From: an uncultured Solirubrobacteraceae bacterium
GTDB lineage: Bacteria; Actinomycetota; Thermoleophilia; Solirubrobacterales; Solirubrobacteraceae
Length of the DNA stretch: 64,000 bases
Direction of reading: 5' to 3'
Assembly: GCA_902806205.1 (NCBI GenBank)
Contig: CADCVR010000001.1
Location: 62,001 to 126,000, forward strand
Below, one piece after another: positions 1 through 8,867 of the stretch (its first letter is position 1; the number at the start of each line of letters is the position of its first letter). The translations under genes and the position numbers were made by a program. The notes beneath the pieces were generated by a model, which did not search any database, was not told the DNA's origin, and saw only the letters and a list, made by a program, of their open reading frames with translations.

Positions 1-1
1 C

Positions 2-289
2 GACGTCGTGCTGGCGGGCCACGGCGAGCCGGTCACCGACCACCGTGCCCTCGTCGAAGGGCGCCTGCAGATGCATGAGCGCCGGGCGGAGAAGATCGCG
101 ACGCTGCTCGCCGACGGACCGGCCACTGCGTTCGAGGTCGCCCAGAGCATGTGGGGCAACATCGCGGTCACCCAGGCCTACCTGACCCTGAGCGAGGTCC
201 TCGGCCACGTCGACCTGCTGCTCGACCGCGGGGAGGTCGTCGAGGAGCGTGACGCCGAGGGCGTCACGCGGTTCCTCCTGCCGGGCTGA
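2..289 (+). CDS. MBL-fold metallo-hydrolase, C-terminal fragment (5' truncated by window)
   Basis: Open frame from window start; GHGEPVTDHRALV...R...H..R followed by helical/winged C-terminal region typical of MBL-fold hydrolases. Confidence 0.7.
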   Translation, partial: DVVLAGHGEPVTDHRALVEGRLQMHERRAEKIATLLADGPATAFEVAQSMWGNIAVTQAYLTLSEVLGHVDLLLDRGEVVEERDAEGVTRFLLPG

Positions 290-307
290 AGCGGCGACCA
301 TGCACGG

Positions 308-1012
308 ATGGCAGGCTCCAACGGTCGCAATCCGCGCACCCTCAAGAGGCGGGACGCCTCGACCACCACTACCGTGACCGACGCCCTCGCCGCCGCCTAC
401 GAGAACCCGCGCCCGGAGCTGCAGGCCCGTGTCCCGCGCGACGCGCGGCGCGTCCTCGACCTCGGGTGCGCCTCGGGCGCCCTGGGGGCGGCGCTCAAGG
501 CGCGGCAGGACTGCCATGTGCTCGGCGTGGAGCGCGTGCCCGGCTACGCGGCGCGGGCGCGGGAGCGACTCGACGAGGTGCTCGTCACCGACGTCGAGGC
601 GCTCGACTTCGCCCGCCTGGCGCCCGTCGACTGCCTGATCTGCGGCGACGTGCTCGAGCACCTGGTGGACCCATGGCGCGTGCTCGGCGACGCCGCCGAG
701 CTGCTGGCGCCGGGCAGTACCGTCGTCGTGTCGCTGCCCAACGTCCGCTACTGGGAGACCTTCTGGCAGCTCGGCGCCAAGGGGACGTGGCCCCGGCGGG
801 CGGTCGGAATCTTCGACCGGACGCACCTGCGCTGGTTCACGCTGCGCGACGCCTACGGCCTGCTCGACCAGGCCGGCTGCGACGTGGTGGCCGTCGACCG
901 GCTCTACCGCCTCGGTCCCGAGCGCCCGCCGCTGCGCGGCGCGCTCGTCTCCCGGCTGCCCGGGCGCACCCTGCTGACCTTCCAGCACGTGCTCCTGGGC
1001 CGGCGGCGCTGA
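308..1012 (+). CDS. Class I SAM-dependent methyltransferase
   Basis: VLDLGCASGALGAAL motif I; DCLICGDVLEHLVDPW. Confidence 0.85.
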   Translation: MAGSNGRNPRTLKRRDASTTTTVTDALAAAYENPRPELQARVPRDARRVLDLGCASGALGAALKARQDCHVLGVERVPGYAARARERLDEVLVTDVEALDFARLAPVDCLICGDVLEHLVDPWRVLGDAAELLAPGSTVVVSLPNVRYWETFWQLGAKGTWPRRAVGIFDRTHLRWFTLRDAYGLLDQAGCDVVAVDRLYRLGPERPPLRGALVSRLPGRTLLTFQHVLLGRRR

Positions 1013-1626
1013 TGGAGCTGCTCGAGCTCGACACGCCACACGGCCCGGCCCGCGCGCACCTGCACGCGGCCGTGAAGCCGGTCGGCGCGCTCCTGCTCGG
1101 TCACGGCGCGGGCGGATCGGTCACCGCGAGGGATCTCGCGGCGGTGACGGAGGCGGCGCTCGCGGCTCGCGTCTCCGTCGCGCTCGTGGAGCAGCCCTAC
1201 CGGGTGGCGGGCCGCAAGGCGCCCGCGCCGGCCCACCAGCTCGACGCGGCTTGGACCGCGGCGGCCGCGCAGCTCCGCGGGGGACCGCTCGCCGGGCTGC
1301 CCGTCGTCGCGGGCGGGCGCTCTTCGGGTGCCCGGGTCGCCTGCCGCACCGCTGCGGCGACCGGTGCCCGAGGCGTGCTCTGCCTCGCGTTCCCGTTGCG
1401 CCCGCCGGCGCGCAAGACGGGCGCGGTGGCGAAGGACCGGACTTCCGAGCTGGAGGCGGTCGCCGTGCCGCTCCTCGTCGTGCAGGGCTCCGGCGACCCG
1501 TTCGGCATGCCGAGGGCCGCGCCGGGGCGCGAGGTGGTCGCCGTGCGGGGCACGCACGCGCCGACGAGCGACGTCGAGGCACTGGCGGCGGCGGTCGCGG
1601 CGTGGCTGCCCGGCGTGCTGGCCTAG
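1012..1626 (+). CDS. Alpha/beta-hydrolase family protein (KANL3/Tex30-like)
   Basis: ATG overlaps the upstream TGA; GALLLGHGAGG, GGRSSGARVACRTA nucleophile-elbow-like, VVQGSGDPFG. Confidence 0.75.
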   Translation: MELLELDTPHGPARAHLHAAVKPVGALLLGHGAGGSVTARDLAAVTEAALAARVSVALVEQPYRVAGRKAPAPAHQLDAAWTAAAAQLRGGPLAGLPVVAGGRSSGARVACRTAAATGARGVLCLAFPLRPPARKTGAVAKDRTSELEAVAVPLLVVQGSGDPFGMPRAAPGREVVAVRGTHAPTSDVEALAAAVAAWLPGVLA

Positions 1627-1650
1627 GAGATCGACAGTCTCCTAGGCTCG

Positions 1651-2394
1651 ATGGCCATGACCGCTGGAACGGACGCGGCGCTCGAACGCGCCAAGGCGAC
1701 GAAGTTCTACCACGTGCTCGAGCTCACTCCGGAGTACACGACGCCGGGCTGGTTCGATCTGCGCCCCTACGTCGACGAGTACGGCATTCCGGCCGACCTG
1801 ACGGGCATGCGCGTACTCGACGTGGGGACCTGGGACGGCTTCTGGGCGTTCGAGCTCGAGCGCCGGGGGGCGCAGGTGGTGGCCCTGGACCTCGATTCGG
1901 AGCGTGATCTCGACTGGCCGCCGCGCCGGCGCCCCGCGCAGTACGACGCCGGCGGCCCGCGCGGGCAGGGCTTCCACCTGGCCAGGGAGATCCTCGGCTC
2001 GAAGGTGAAGCGGGTCGTGAAGTCGGTCTACTTCGCCACTCCGGAGGAGCTCGGCGAGTTCGACCTCGTCTTCTGCGGCTCGGTGCTGCTGCACCTGCGC
2101 GACCAGTTCCTCGCGCTGGAGCGCATCTGCAACCTCGTCAAGCCCGGCGGGCTGTTCATCTCCGCCGAGGAGCACGACCGGATGGCCGATCTCATCCCCT
2201 TCCCGGTCTCCCGCTTCCGCGCCGAGCGCCACGCGGCCGTCGTCTACTACCTCCCCGCGAGGAAGACCTGGCGCAAGCTCATGTGGACCGCAGGCTTCGA
2301 GCACGTGGACCAGGCCGGGACGTTCACGATGGTCGTCGGAGAGGGCCCCCACCAGTTCAAGGTGCCGCACGTGGTGCACCACTGCATCCGGTAG
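1651..2394 (+). CDS. SAM-dependent methyltransferase
   Basis: VLDVGTWDGFWAFELERRGAQVVALD; second in-frame ATG at 1657 possible. Confidence 0.8.
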   Translation: MAMTAGTDAALERAKATKFYHVLELTPEYTTPGWFDLRPYVDEYGIPADLTGMRVLDVGTWDGFWAFELERRGAQVVALDLDSERDLDWPPRRRPAQYDAGGPRGQGFHLAREILGSKVKRVVKSVYFATPEELGEFDLVFCGSVLLHLRDQFLALERICNLVKPGGLFISAEEHDRMADLIPFPVSRFRAERHAAVVYYLPARKTWRKLMWTAGFEHVDQAGTFTMVVGEGPHQFKVPHVVHHCIR

Positions 2395-2397
2395 TCC

Positions 2398-3366
2398 GTG
2401 CCTGCTCCCGTCGCGATCGCGGTGGTGTCCTGGAACACCGCGCCCCTGCTCGACCGCTGCCTGCGGAGCCTGCACCCCGAGCACGCGGCGGGCCGGGCGG
2501 AGGTGTGGGTCGTCGACAACGCCTCGACGGACGGCTCGGCCGACCTGGTCGCCGGGCGCCACCCCTGGGCCCGGCTGGAGGCCGCGGCCGAGAACCTCGG
2601 CTTCGGCCCGGCGGTCAACCGCGTCGCCGCGGCCACCGCCACACCGTTCCTGGCCGCGGCGAACGCCGACGTCGCGCTGCGGCCCGGAGCGCTCCAGGCG
2701 CTCCTGGCCGCCGCTGAGCACCATCCGCAGGCCGGGGCGTTCGCTCCGCAGCTCATCGCGCCGGGCGGCGTGACCCAACACTCCGTGCATCCCTTTCCCA
2801 CCGTCCGCACCGGCCTGCTGCTCTCCAGCGGCCTGGCGCGCGTCGGCCGCGTCGCGCGCGCGCTGCCCCTGGAAGGCCATTGGGACCCCGCGCGCGGGCG
2901 CGACGTCGACTGGGCGCACGGCGCGTTCCTGCTCGTGCGCCGGACCGCCTGGGATGCCGTCGGGGGCTTCGACCCCGAGCAGTGGCTCTACGCGGAGGAT
3001 CTCGACCTGGCCTGGCGACTGCGCCGCGCGGGCTGGGCGACGCGCTACGTCGCGGACGCCCGAGTCGAGCACGCTGTGTCTGCGGCGACCGCCGGGCGCT
3101 GGGACGAGGGCGAGCGCGCCCTGCGCACCCAGCGCTCCGCCTACGCGTGGATGCTCGCGCGTCGGGGGACGGTCGTCACCCGCGCCACCGCGCTCGCTCA
3201 CCTCGTGGGCCCCGCCGTGCGCGCGGCACTGCTCGCTGCCGGCGCCCGGGCTGCTCCGGGGCGCTGGGATGGGCGGGCCGCCACCCAGCGCCGCTACATG
3301 GCGATGCACCGCACGGGTCTCGAGCGCCGGGCCACGCTGCAGGCGCACCGCCGCCGCCGCGGTTGA
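2398..3366 (+). CDS. Glycosyltransferase family 2 (rhamnosyltransferase-like)
   Basis: GTG start; VAIAVVSWNTAPLLDRCLRSL, WVVDNASTDGS, AEDLDLAWRLRRAGW. Confidence 0.85.
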   Translation: MPAPVAIAVVSWNTAPLLDRCLRSLHPEHAAGRAEVWVVDNASTDGSADLVAGRHPWARLEAAAENLGFGPAVNRVAAATATPFLAAANADVALRPGALQALLAAAEHHPQAGAFAPQLIAPGGVTQHSVHPFPTVRTGLLLSSGLARVGRVARALPLEGHWDPARGRDVDWAHGAFLLVRRTAWDAVGGFDPEQWLYAEDLDLAWRLRRAGWATRYVADARVEHAVSAATAGRWDEGERALRTQRSAYAWMLARRGTVVTRATALAHLVGPAVRAALLAAGARAAPGRWDGRAATQRRYMAMHRTGLERRATLQAHRRRRG

Positions 3367-3384
3367 GCGCTAGCGTCGCCGTCC

Positions 3385-4584
3385 GTGAGTCGCCGCATCG
3401 CGGTCCTCGTCGACCACTTTCCCGAACTGTCGGAGACCTTCGTCGCCGCCGAGGCCAACGCGCTGCAGGCCCGGGGCGCCCGCGTGCGCGTCGAGGCCGC
3501 AGAACGGGCGCCGCACCCCGACCCGGCGGGCGCACGGGGCCTCGACGTCCGCTACGCCCGCGAGGATTCGATCGCAGTGCAGCTTGCCGCGCTCGCCTGG
3601 CTGTGGGGCCGGGCGCCCCGCGCCTGCCTGCGCGACCTCGCCGACCGGCGGCGCTGGCGCCGCCAGGAGTGGGCGAAGCCGCTGCGGGCGATCGCCCCGA
3701 CGGCGCTCCGGATCCACCGCAGGGCCGACGAGCACCTCCACGCCCACTTCGGAGCGGGCGCGGCGCTCGACGCGCTGCGGATCGGCCGGCTGCTCGGACT
3801 CCCCTTCAGCGTCACGTTCCACGGCTACGACATCTTCCGCACACCACGCAACCTGCCCGAGAAGATCGACCGCGCCGCCTTCGCGACGAGCGGATCGGAG
3901 TTCACGGTGGCCCACCTGCGCTCGCTGCGACCCGGCGCCCGCGTCCACAAGGTCGTCATGGGCGTCGATCCGGAGCGCTGGCGGCGGACGGCGCCGCCGG
4001 CGTCCGGCGGGACGATCCTCGCGGTCGGGCGCCTGGTCGAGAAGAAGGGCTTCGCGCACCTCCTGCGGGCCGCCGCGCGGCTGCGCGACACGCCCGGCTT
4101 CGGGGGCATCGTCGTCGTCGGCGACGGGCCGCTCCGCGACGAGCTGCTCGCGCTCCACGGCCGGCTCGGGCTCGGGACAACCGTGCGCTTCGCCGGGGCG
4201 CAGCCCTCCGAGCGCGTCCAGGAGCTGCTCGAGGATGCGGCGGTCGTCGCGATCCCGTGCGTCGTGGCGGCCGACGGCGACACGGACTCGATGCCCGTGA
4301 TCGCCAAGGAGGCGCTGGCCATGGAGGTGCCCGTCGTCGCGTCGGACGTCGCGGGCCTCCCGGAGGTCGTACGTGAGCCCTGGGGCCGCACCGTTCCTGC
4401 GGGCGACGCCGACGCGCTGGCGTCGGCGCTGCGCGACGTTCTCGCGCTCGAGCCGCACGAACGGACGGCGATGGGCGCTGCGGGCCGCGCGTTCGTGGCG
4501 GCCGAGTGCTCCGTCGACGCCGAGGCCGTTCGGTTGCTCAGGCTCATCGATGCCGCAGCCGGTTCCGTCCGCCGGAAGAAATAG
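3385..4584 (+). CDS. Glycosyltransferase family 4
   Basis: GTG start; HAHFGAGAA, ILAVGRLVEKKGFAHLLRA, GDGPLRDEL. Confidence 0.88.
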   Translation: MSRRIAVLVDHFPELSETFVAAEANALQARGARVRVEAAERAPHPDPAGARGLDVRYAREDSIAVQLAALAWLWGRAPRACLRDLADRRRWRRQEWAKPLRAIAPTALRIHRRADEHLHAHFGAGAALDALRIGRLLGLPFSVTFHGYDIFRTPRNLPEKIDRAAFATSGSEFTVAHLRSLRPGARVHKVVMGVDPERWRRTAPPASGGTILAVGRLVEKKGFAHLLRAAARLRDTPGFGGIVVVGDGPLRDELLALHGRLGLGTTVRFAGAQPSERVQELLEDAAVVAIPCVVAADGDTDSMPVIAKEALAMEVPVVASDVAGLPEVVREPWGRTVPAGDADALASALRDVLALEPHERTAMGAAGRAFVAAECSVDAEAVRLLRLIDAAAGSVRRKK

Positions 4585-4601
4585 TTGTTGACGCAACGAC
4601 T
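4583..4601. promoter_or_regulatory. Candidate MarR-type operator palindrome AGTTGTTG-ACG-CAACGACT
   Basis: 19-bp imperfect palindrome (7/8 arm match) just upstream of TAGGAT (4605-4610) and 16 nt before the ATG of the ring-cleaving dioxygenase. Confidence 0.5.
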
Positions 4602-4616
4602 TGTTAGGATGAGGCC

Positions 4617-5579
4617 ATGCAGCTCGACGGGCTCCACCACATCTCCGCAATCACGGGCGACGCCCGCCGCAACCTCGATTTCTACACGCGCGTCCTCGGT
4701 CTCCGCCTGACCGCCAAGACGGTCAACCAGGACGACCCGTCCGTCTACCACCTCTTCTACGGCGACGAGCATGCCCGCCCGGGCGCCGACCTCACGTTCT
4801 TCGAGTATCCCCGTGCGGTCGCCGGCCGCCCGGGCGCGGGGATGGTTCACACGATCGTCTCGCGCGTGGGCTCGGAGGCGGCGCTGACGTTCTGGGCCGA
4901 GCGCCTCGCGGCCGAGGGCGTGCCGGTCGAGCGCACGGAGCGCTCCGTGCGCTTCGCCGACCCCGAGGGCCTGGGGCACGAGCTCGTCGTCCCGACGAGT
5001 GCCGACCCGCCGCTGGTCGCGGCCCACTCCGAGATCGCGGCCGAGCACGCGCTGCAGGGCTTCGAGGGCGTGCGCGCCTACTCCGCTCATGCCGAGGGGT
5101 CGGGAGTCCTGCTCGAGCGGCTGATGGGTGCCACTCCCGCGAGGCCCGAGGACGCGTGGATCGGCGGCGAGCAGGCGTGGGAGCTACGGACGGAGCGTCG
5201 CGGCGGCTGGATCGCCTTCGACCCGGCGCCGGCCGAGCCCGGCCGCCAGTCCGCCGGCACCGTCCACCACATCGCCTGGGGCACCGTCGATGCGGACCTC
5301 GCGGGATGGATCGACGCGGTCACCGAGGCCGGCATCCCGAACTCGGGCTACGTCGACCGCCACTACTTCCACTCGCTCTACTTCCGCGAGCCGGGCGGCA
5401 TCCTCTACGAGCTCGCCACGGAGGAGCCGGGCTTCCTCGTGGACGGCCTTGACATCGCCGAGCTCGGAAGGAAGATCATCCTCCCGCCGTTCCTCGAGGA
5501 CCAGCGCGCCGCCGCGGAGGCCCGCCTGACTCCGCTGCCGGACCCGCGCGCCGACTGGCCGACGACCGCGCAGGCGTAG
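4617..5579 (+). CDS. VOC-family ring-cleaving dioxygenase (MhqO/LinE-like)
   Basis: GLHHISAITGDARRNLDFYTRVLGLRL; second half VHHIAWGTVD...YFREPGGILYELATEEPGF. Confidence 0.88.
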   Translation: MQLDGLHHISAITGDARRNLDFYTRVLGLRLTAKTVNQDDPSVYHLFYGDEHARPGADLTFFEYPRAVAGRPGAGMVHTIVSRVGSEAALTFWAERLAAEGVPVERTERSVRFADPEGLGHELVVPTSADPPLVAAHSEIAAEHALQGFEGVRAYSAHAEGSGVLLERLMGATPARPEDAWIGGEQAWELRTERRGGWIAFDPAPAEPGRQSAGTVHHIAWGTVDADLAGWIDAVTEAGIPNSGYVDRHYFHSLYFREPGGILYELATEEPGFLVDGLDIAELGRKIILPPFLEDQRAAAEARLTPLPDPRADWPTTAQA

Positions 5580-5679
5580 CTCGCCTCCCCGGAGCCGAGC
5601 GGAAAGGCACCGCGCGCGGGCACGAAGCGGCCCGCGCGGGCGGCGTTCGGACCGAAGGCCTCGGTAGCCTAAGGCGTTG

Positions 5680-7482
5680 ATGGCCAGCTCGTTCCAAGCG
5701 GCGGTGACGCCCGCGGGCATCCGCGACGGGGATCCTGCAGCGCTCGCCGCGCTGGTCGAGCGCCGGGCCAACGCCGTGCTCGCCTACTGCGAGGCGGTCT
5801 GCCCCCCGGGAGTTGCCGAGCGCGCGGCCGCGGAGGCCTTCGCGCGTTTCCGGGCGGCCGTGGCCACCGCCGAGGATCCGCGCGAACTCGACCCCGAAAC
5901 GCTCCTGCGCGGAGCCACACGCCACGCGGCGGCGTCCATGACGATCACCCCGGAGCTGCCCACCGGCGGCTTGCGCGGCAAGCTCGCCGCGGGACGGGGC
6001 ACCGCGTCGGAGACCTGCGCGCTCATTCCCGACCTGCTGGCCGCGCGCGCCGACGGCCTCCTGGGGGTCGCTGACCGGGAGCGCCTCTCACGGCACCTCG
6101 AGCGCCATGCTGCCTGCCGGGCGCTGGCGGTCGCCGTCGACCGCGCGGAGGTCGTCTACGCCTCACCGCCGCCGCGGACGGTGCCGATCGGCGCGTTGAC
6201 GGAGATCATGCTCGCGCTCGCGGCGGCCGCCCCCATCACCGCCGCGCCGACCGCGGATCTCGAGTGGACCGATGTGCTTCTCGCGGAGCCGGAAGCGGAG
6301 GAGCAGGCGCCGCCTCCGGTGGCCGAGCCGGAAGGCGATCGGTCCGCGCCGGCGCGGGAGACCGACCCGCCGGATCCCGGGGCCGACGCCCACCCGCCCG
6401 AGCCGGAGACCCGTGCGCAGCAGTCCGAGGCCGTTGCGCCCGAGTCCGAGGCCGTTGCGCCCGAGTACGAGCCCGCGCCGGCGGCGGCCGGCCCGCCGGC
6501 ACCCCCGCCCGAGAACCACCAGCCCGAGCCCGAGCCACCCGAGCCGCAGCTCCACCATCCGGCGGCCGAGCCGCCCCAGCCGCCGCTCCACCAGCCGGCG
6601 GCCGACCGATCCGAGCCCGGGCCGTACGGGCCCGAAGCCCAGCAGTCTGCGCCGTACCACCCTGCGCCCCGTCAGCCGGCGTTCGAGCCGCGAGCGGAGA
6701 CGGACCCGGAGACGCGCCCGGCCCAGGCCCATCAGCCCGGGGCCCTCGGGCCCTCGGCGTACCAACCGGGACCTGGAGCCGGAACGGCGCTCTCCAGCAC
6801 CGCGCTCGCCTCGACCCCCGTCGAAGATCACACCGCCCACACGCTGGTCCTTCCCGCCGCCGCCGTCACCGGCGCGACCGCAGCCCCGCCGAGGGGTGTC
6901 CCGCTCCCTCGCCCGCCACGCCGGCCGTTGCACCGGCCGAGCGCCTCCGGCCATCACGGCGTCGTCTACCGCTATGTCCTGCCGGGCGCGGCGGTGGCCG
7001 CCGCGCTCGTGGCCGCGATGGGCGTCGCCGGAGTATTCGGTTCCGACGACCGCGCACCCCCCGCCGCGCCGCCCGTGAGCACGAGCATTCCCGCGGCCCC
7101 GCCCACGGGAGCGCCGCCCGTCACGCCCAGAACCGACGTCGAGGCCGAGGAGCGCGCCGCGATGGCCGCCCAACGGCGCGCCCGCCGGGAGCGCGCGGCC
7201 GCGGCCGCGCGCCGCCGCAAGCCCGAGGTCACCCAGTCCACGGTCCCCGCCACGCCGGCGCAGACCGTACCGCCGGCCGCCGTGACCCCCGAGCCCGATC
7301 CCGAGCCGGCGCCGGCCCCGGCGAGGACCACCCCGCGAAAGCCCGCCAGGACGGTCGAGGCCCAGCCGCCCGCCGACAGCTCGTCCGCCCCGCCGGGGAC
7401 CCCTCCGCCGGGAACCGGCACCGAGACGACGCCACCGGCCCCTCCCGGCGTCTTCGAGGGCACCCCGGCCCCGTCGCCCTGA
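5680..7482 (+). CDS. Membrane protein with sigma-70-region-2-like N-terminus, zinc-finger-like segment, Pro-rich linker and one TM helix
   Basis: DGDPAALAALVERRANAVLAYC..; C..IPDLLAARADGLL...HLERHAACRAL; long P/E/A-rich region; YVLPGAAVAAALVAAMGVAGVF. Confidence 0.6.
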   Translation: MASSFQAAVTPAGIRDGDPAALAALVERRANAVLAYCEAVCPPGVAERAAAEAFARFRAAVATAEDPRELDPETLLRGATRHAAASMTITPELPTGGLRGKLAAGRGTASETCALIPDLLAARADGLLGVADRERLSRHLERHAACRALAVAVDRAEVVYASPPPRTVPIGALTEIMLALAAAAPITAAPTADLEWTDVLLAEPEAEEQAPPPVAEPEGDRSAPARETDPPDPGADAHPPEPETRAQQSEAVAPESEAVAPEYEPAPAAAGPPAPPPENHQPEPEPPEPQLHHPAAEPPQPPLHQPAADRSEPGPYGPEAQQSAPYHPAPRQPAFEPRAETDPETRPAQAHQPGALGPSAYQPGPGAGTALSSTALASTPVEDHTAHTLVLPAAAVTGATAAPPRGVPLPRPPRRPLHRPSASGHHGVVYRYVLPGAAVAAALVAAMGVAGVFGSDDRAPPAAPPVSTSIPAAPPTGAPPVTPRTDVEAEERAAMAAQRRARRERAAAAARRRKPEVTQSTVPATPAQTVPPAAVTPEPDPEPAPAPARTTPRKPARTVEAQPPADSSSAPPGTPPPGTGTETTPPAPPGVFEGTPAPSP

Positions 7483-7502
7483 GGCGGGCGTACGCTCGGT
7501 TG

Positions 7503-8867
7503 ATGCTCCCGCCTTCTGCGTCCGACGCGGAGATCCTCGCGATCGGCCGCGAGCTCTCGGACGCCATCCCGTCGCCCGCCCGCCGCCCGCGGGCGGCCCT
7601 CGACGACAAGGCCATGGATCTCGCCTCCCAGGACGCCCAGCTCAAGGCCGCGCTCTTTCGCTTCGTGGACGTCGTGCCCGCCTGCCGCTCGGTCGACGAC
7701 CTCGCCGCGCACCTCTCCGGCTTCCTGTCCGAGGTGGACGCGAAGCCCGTCGCGCTCGAGCAGGCCCTGCGCCTGGGCGGCTCGCGCGCGGGCCGCGCCG
7801 CGCTCGGCACCGCCGCCGCGGCCGGCGTGAAGCACATGGCCCACCGGTTCATCGTCGGGGAGAGTCCCCAGGCCGCCGCCGGCGTGCTGGCCGACCTGTG
7901 GAAGCACGGCGTCACGAGCTCGGTCGACCTGCTCGGCGAGGCGACGGTCACCAGCGCGGAGGCCGACGCCTACGCCCGGCGCTGCTCGGAGGCACTCACC
8001 ACGCTCAGCCGTGCGGCGGCGAACTGGCCCGCGCAGCCGGCGATCGAGCGGGACAGCGCGGGGGAGCTGCCGCGCGCGAACCTCTCCGTGAAGGTCTCCG
8101 CGCTCACCCCGCTGCTGCGCGCCGACGCCCCGGAGCTCGGGAGCCGCGATGCGGCGCCGCGACTGCGCGCGCTCCTGCGCCGGGCTGCGGATGCGGGCGC
8201 GCACCTTCACGTCGACATGGAGAGCTACGACTCGCGCGAGGCGACGACCGACCTCGTCCTCGGGCTCCTCGCCGAGCCCGAGTTCGCCGACGGCCCGTCG
8301 GCCGGCGTCGTCCTGCAGGCGTACCTCCGCGACTCGCCCGAGCTGGCCGACCGCCTGGTGCGGTGGGTGCGCGACACGCCGCGTTCGACGCCGCTCACGG
8401 TCCGCTTGGTCAAGGGCGCCTACTGGGACCACGAGGTCGTCGACGCGCGCCAGCACGGCTGGACGCCGCCGGTCTTCGAGGTGAAGGCCGACTCCGACGC
8501 GAACTTCGAGCACCTCACGCGTGTCCTGCTCGGCGCCCGGACCACGGGCGCGGGCGTCCGGGTCGCCGTCGCGAGCCACAACCTGCGTTCGGTCGCCCAC
8601 GCCGTGGCCTGCAACCGCGCGTCGGGTCACCCGGACGAGGATCTCGAGCTCCAGGTGCTTCGGGGCCTGGGCGACGGGCTCCAGACCGCGCTGGCGAGCA
8701 GCGGCCTGCGCGTTCGGACGTACTGCCCCGTCGGCGACCTCGTCGCGGGCATGGCCTACCTCGTCCGGCGACTGCTCGAGAACACCTCCAACGACTCGTT
8801 CCTGCACGAGCAGGGCGCGGGCGTCCCGCTCGAACGGCTGCTCGCCGCGCCGGGAGGCGCGACATGA
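7503..8867 (+). CDS. Proline dehydrogenase family protein
   Basis: ATG at 7503; LSVKVSALTPLL, HVDMESYDSREATTDLVLGLL, RLVKGAYWDHE, SHNLRSVAHA. Confidence 0.9.
   Translation: MLPPSASDAEILAIGRELSDAIPSPARRPRAALDDKAMDLASQDAQLKAALFRFVDVVPACRSVDDLAAHLSGFLSEVDAKPVALEQALRLGGSRAGRAALGTAAAAGVKHMAHRFIVGESPQAAAGVLADLWKHGVTSSVDLLGEATVTSAEADAYARRCSEALTTLSRAAANWPAQPAIERDSAGELPRANLSVKVSALTPLLRADAPELGSRDAAPRLRALLRRAADAGAHLHVDMESYDSREATTDLVLGLLAEPEFADGPSAGVVLQAYLRDSPELADRLVRWVRDTPRSTPLTVRLVKGAYWDHEVVDARQHGWTPPVFEVKADSDANFEHLTRVLLGARTTGAGVRVAVASHNLRSVAHAVACNRASGHPDEDLELQVLRGLGDGLQTALASSGLRVRTYCPVGDLVAGMAYLVRRLLENTSNDSFLHEQGAGVPLERLLAAPGGAT

Noticed and set aside
466-1626. 386-aa extension of the hydrolase ORF
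   Set aside because: Upstream part overlaps the methyltransferase in another frame and is Arg/Ala-rich noise; true start is ATG at 1012
1642-3348. 568-aa - strand ORF
   Set aside because: Antisense to a methyltransferase and a GT2 gene; composition is typical of GC-rich shadow ORFs
6264-7502. N-terminal extension of the proline dehydrogenase ORF
   Set aside because: Overlaps the Pro-rich membrane protein in another frame; recognisable PRODH begins at 7503
6972-8807. 611-aa - strand ORF
   Set aside because: Antisense to proline dehydrogenase, no recognisable domain
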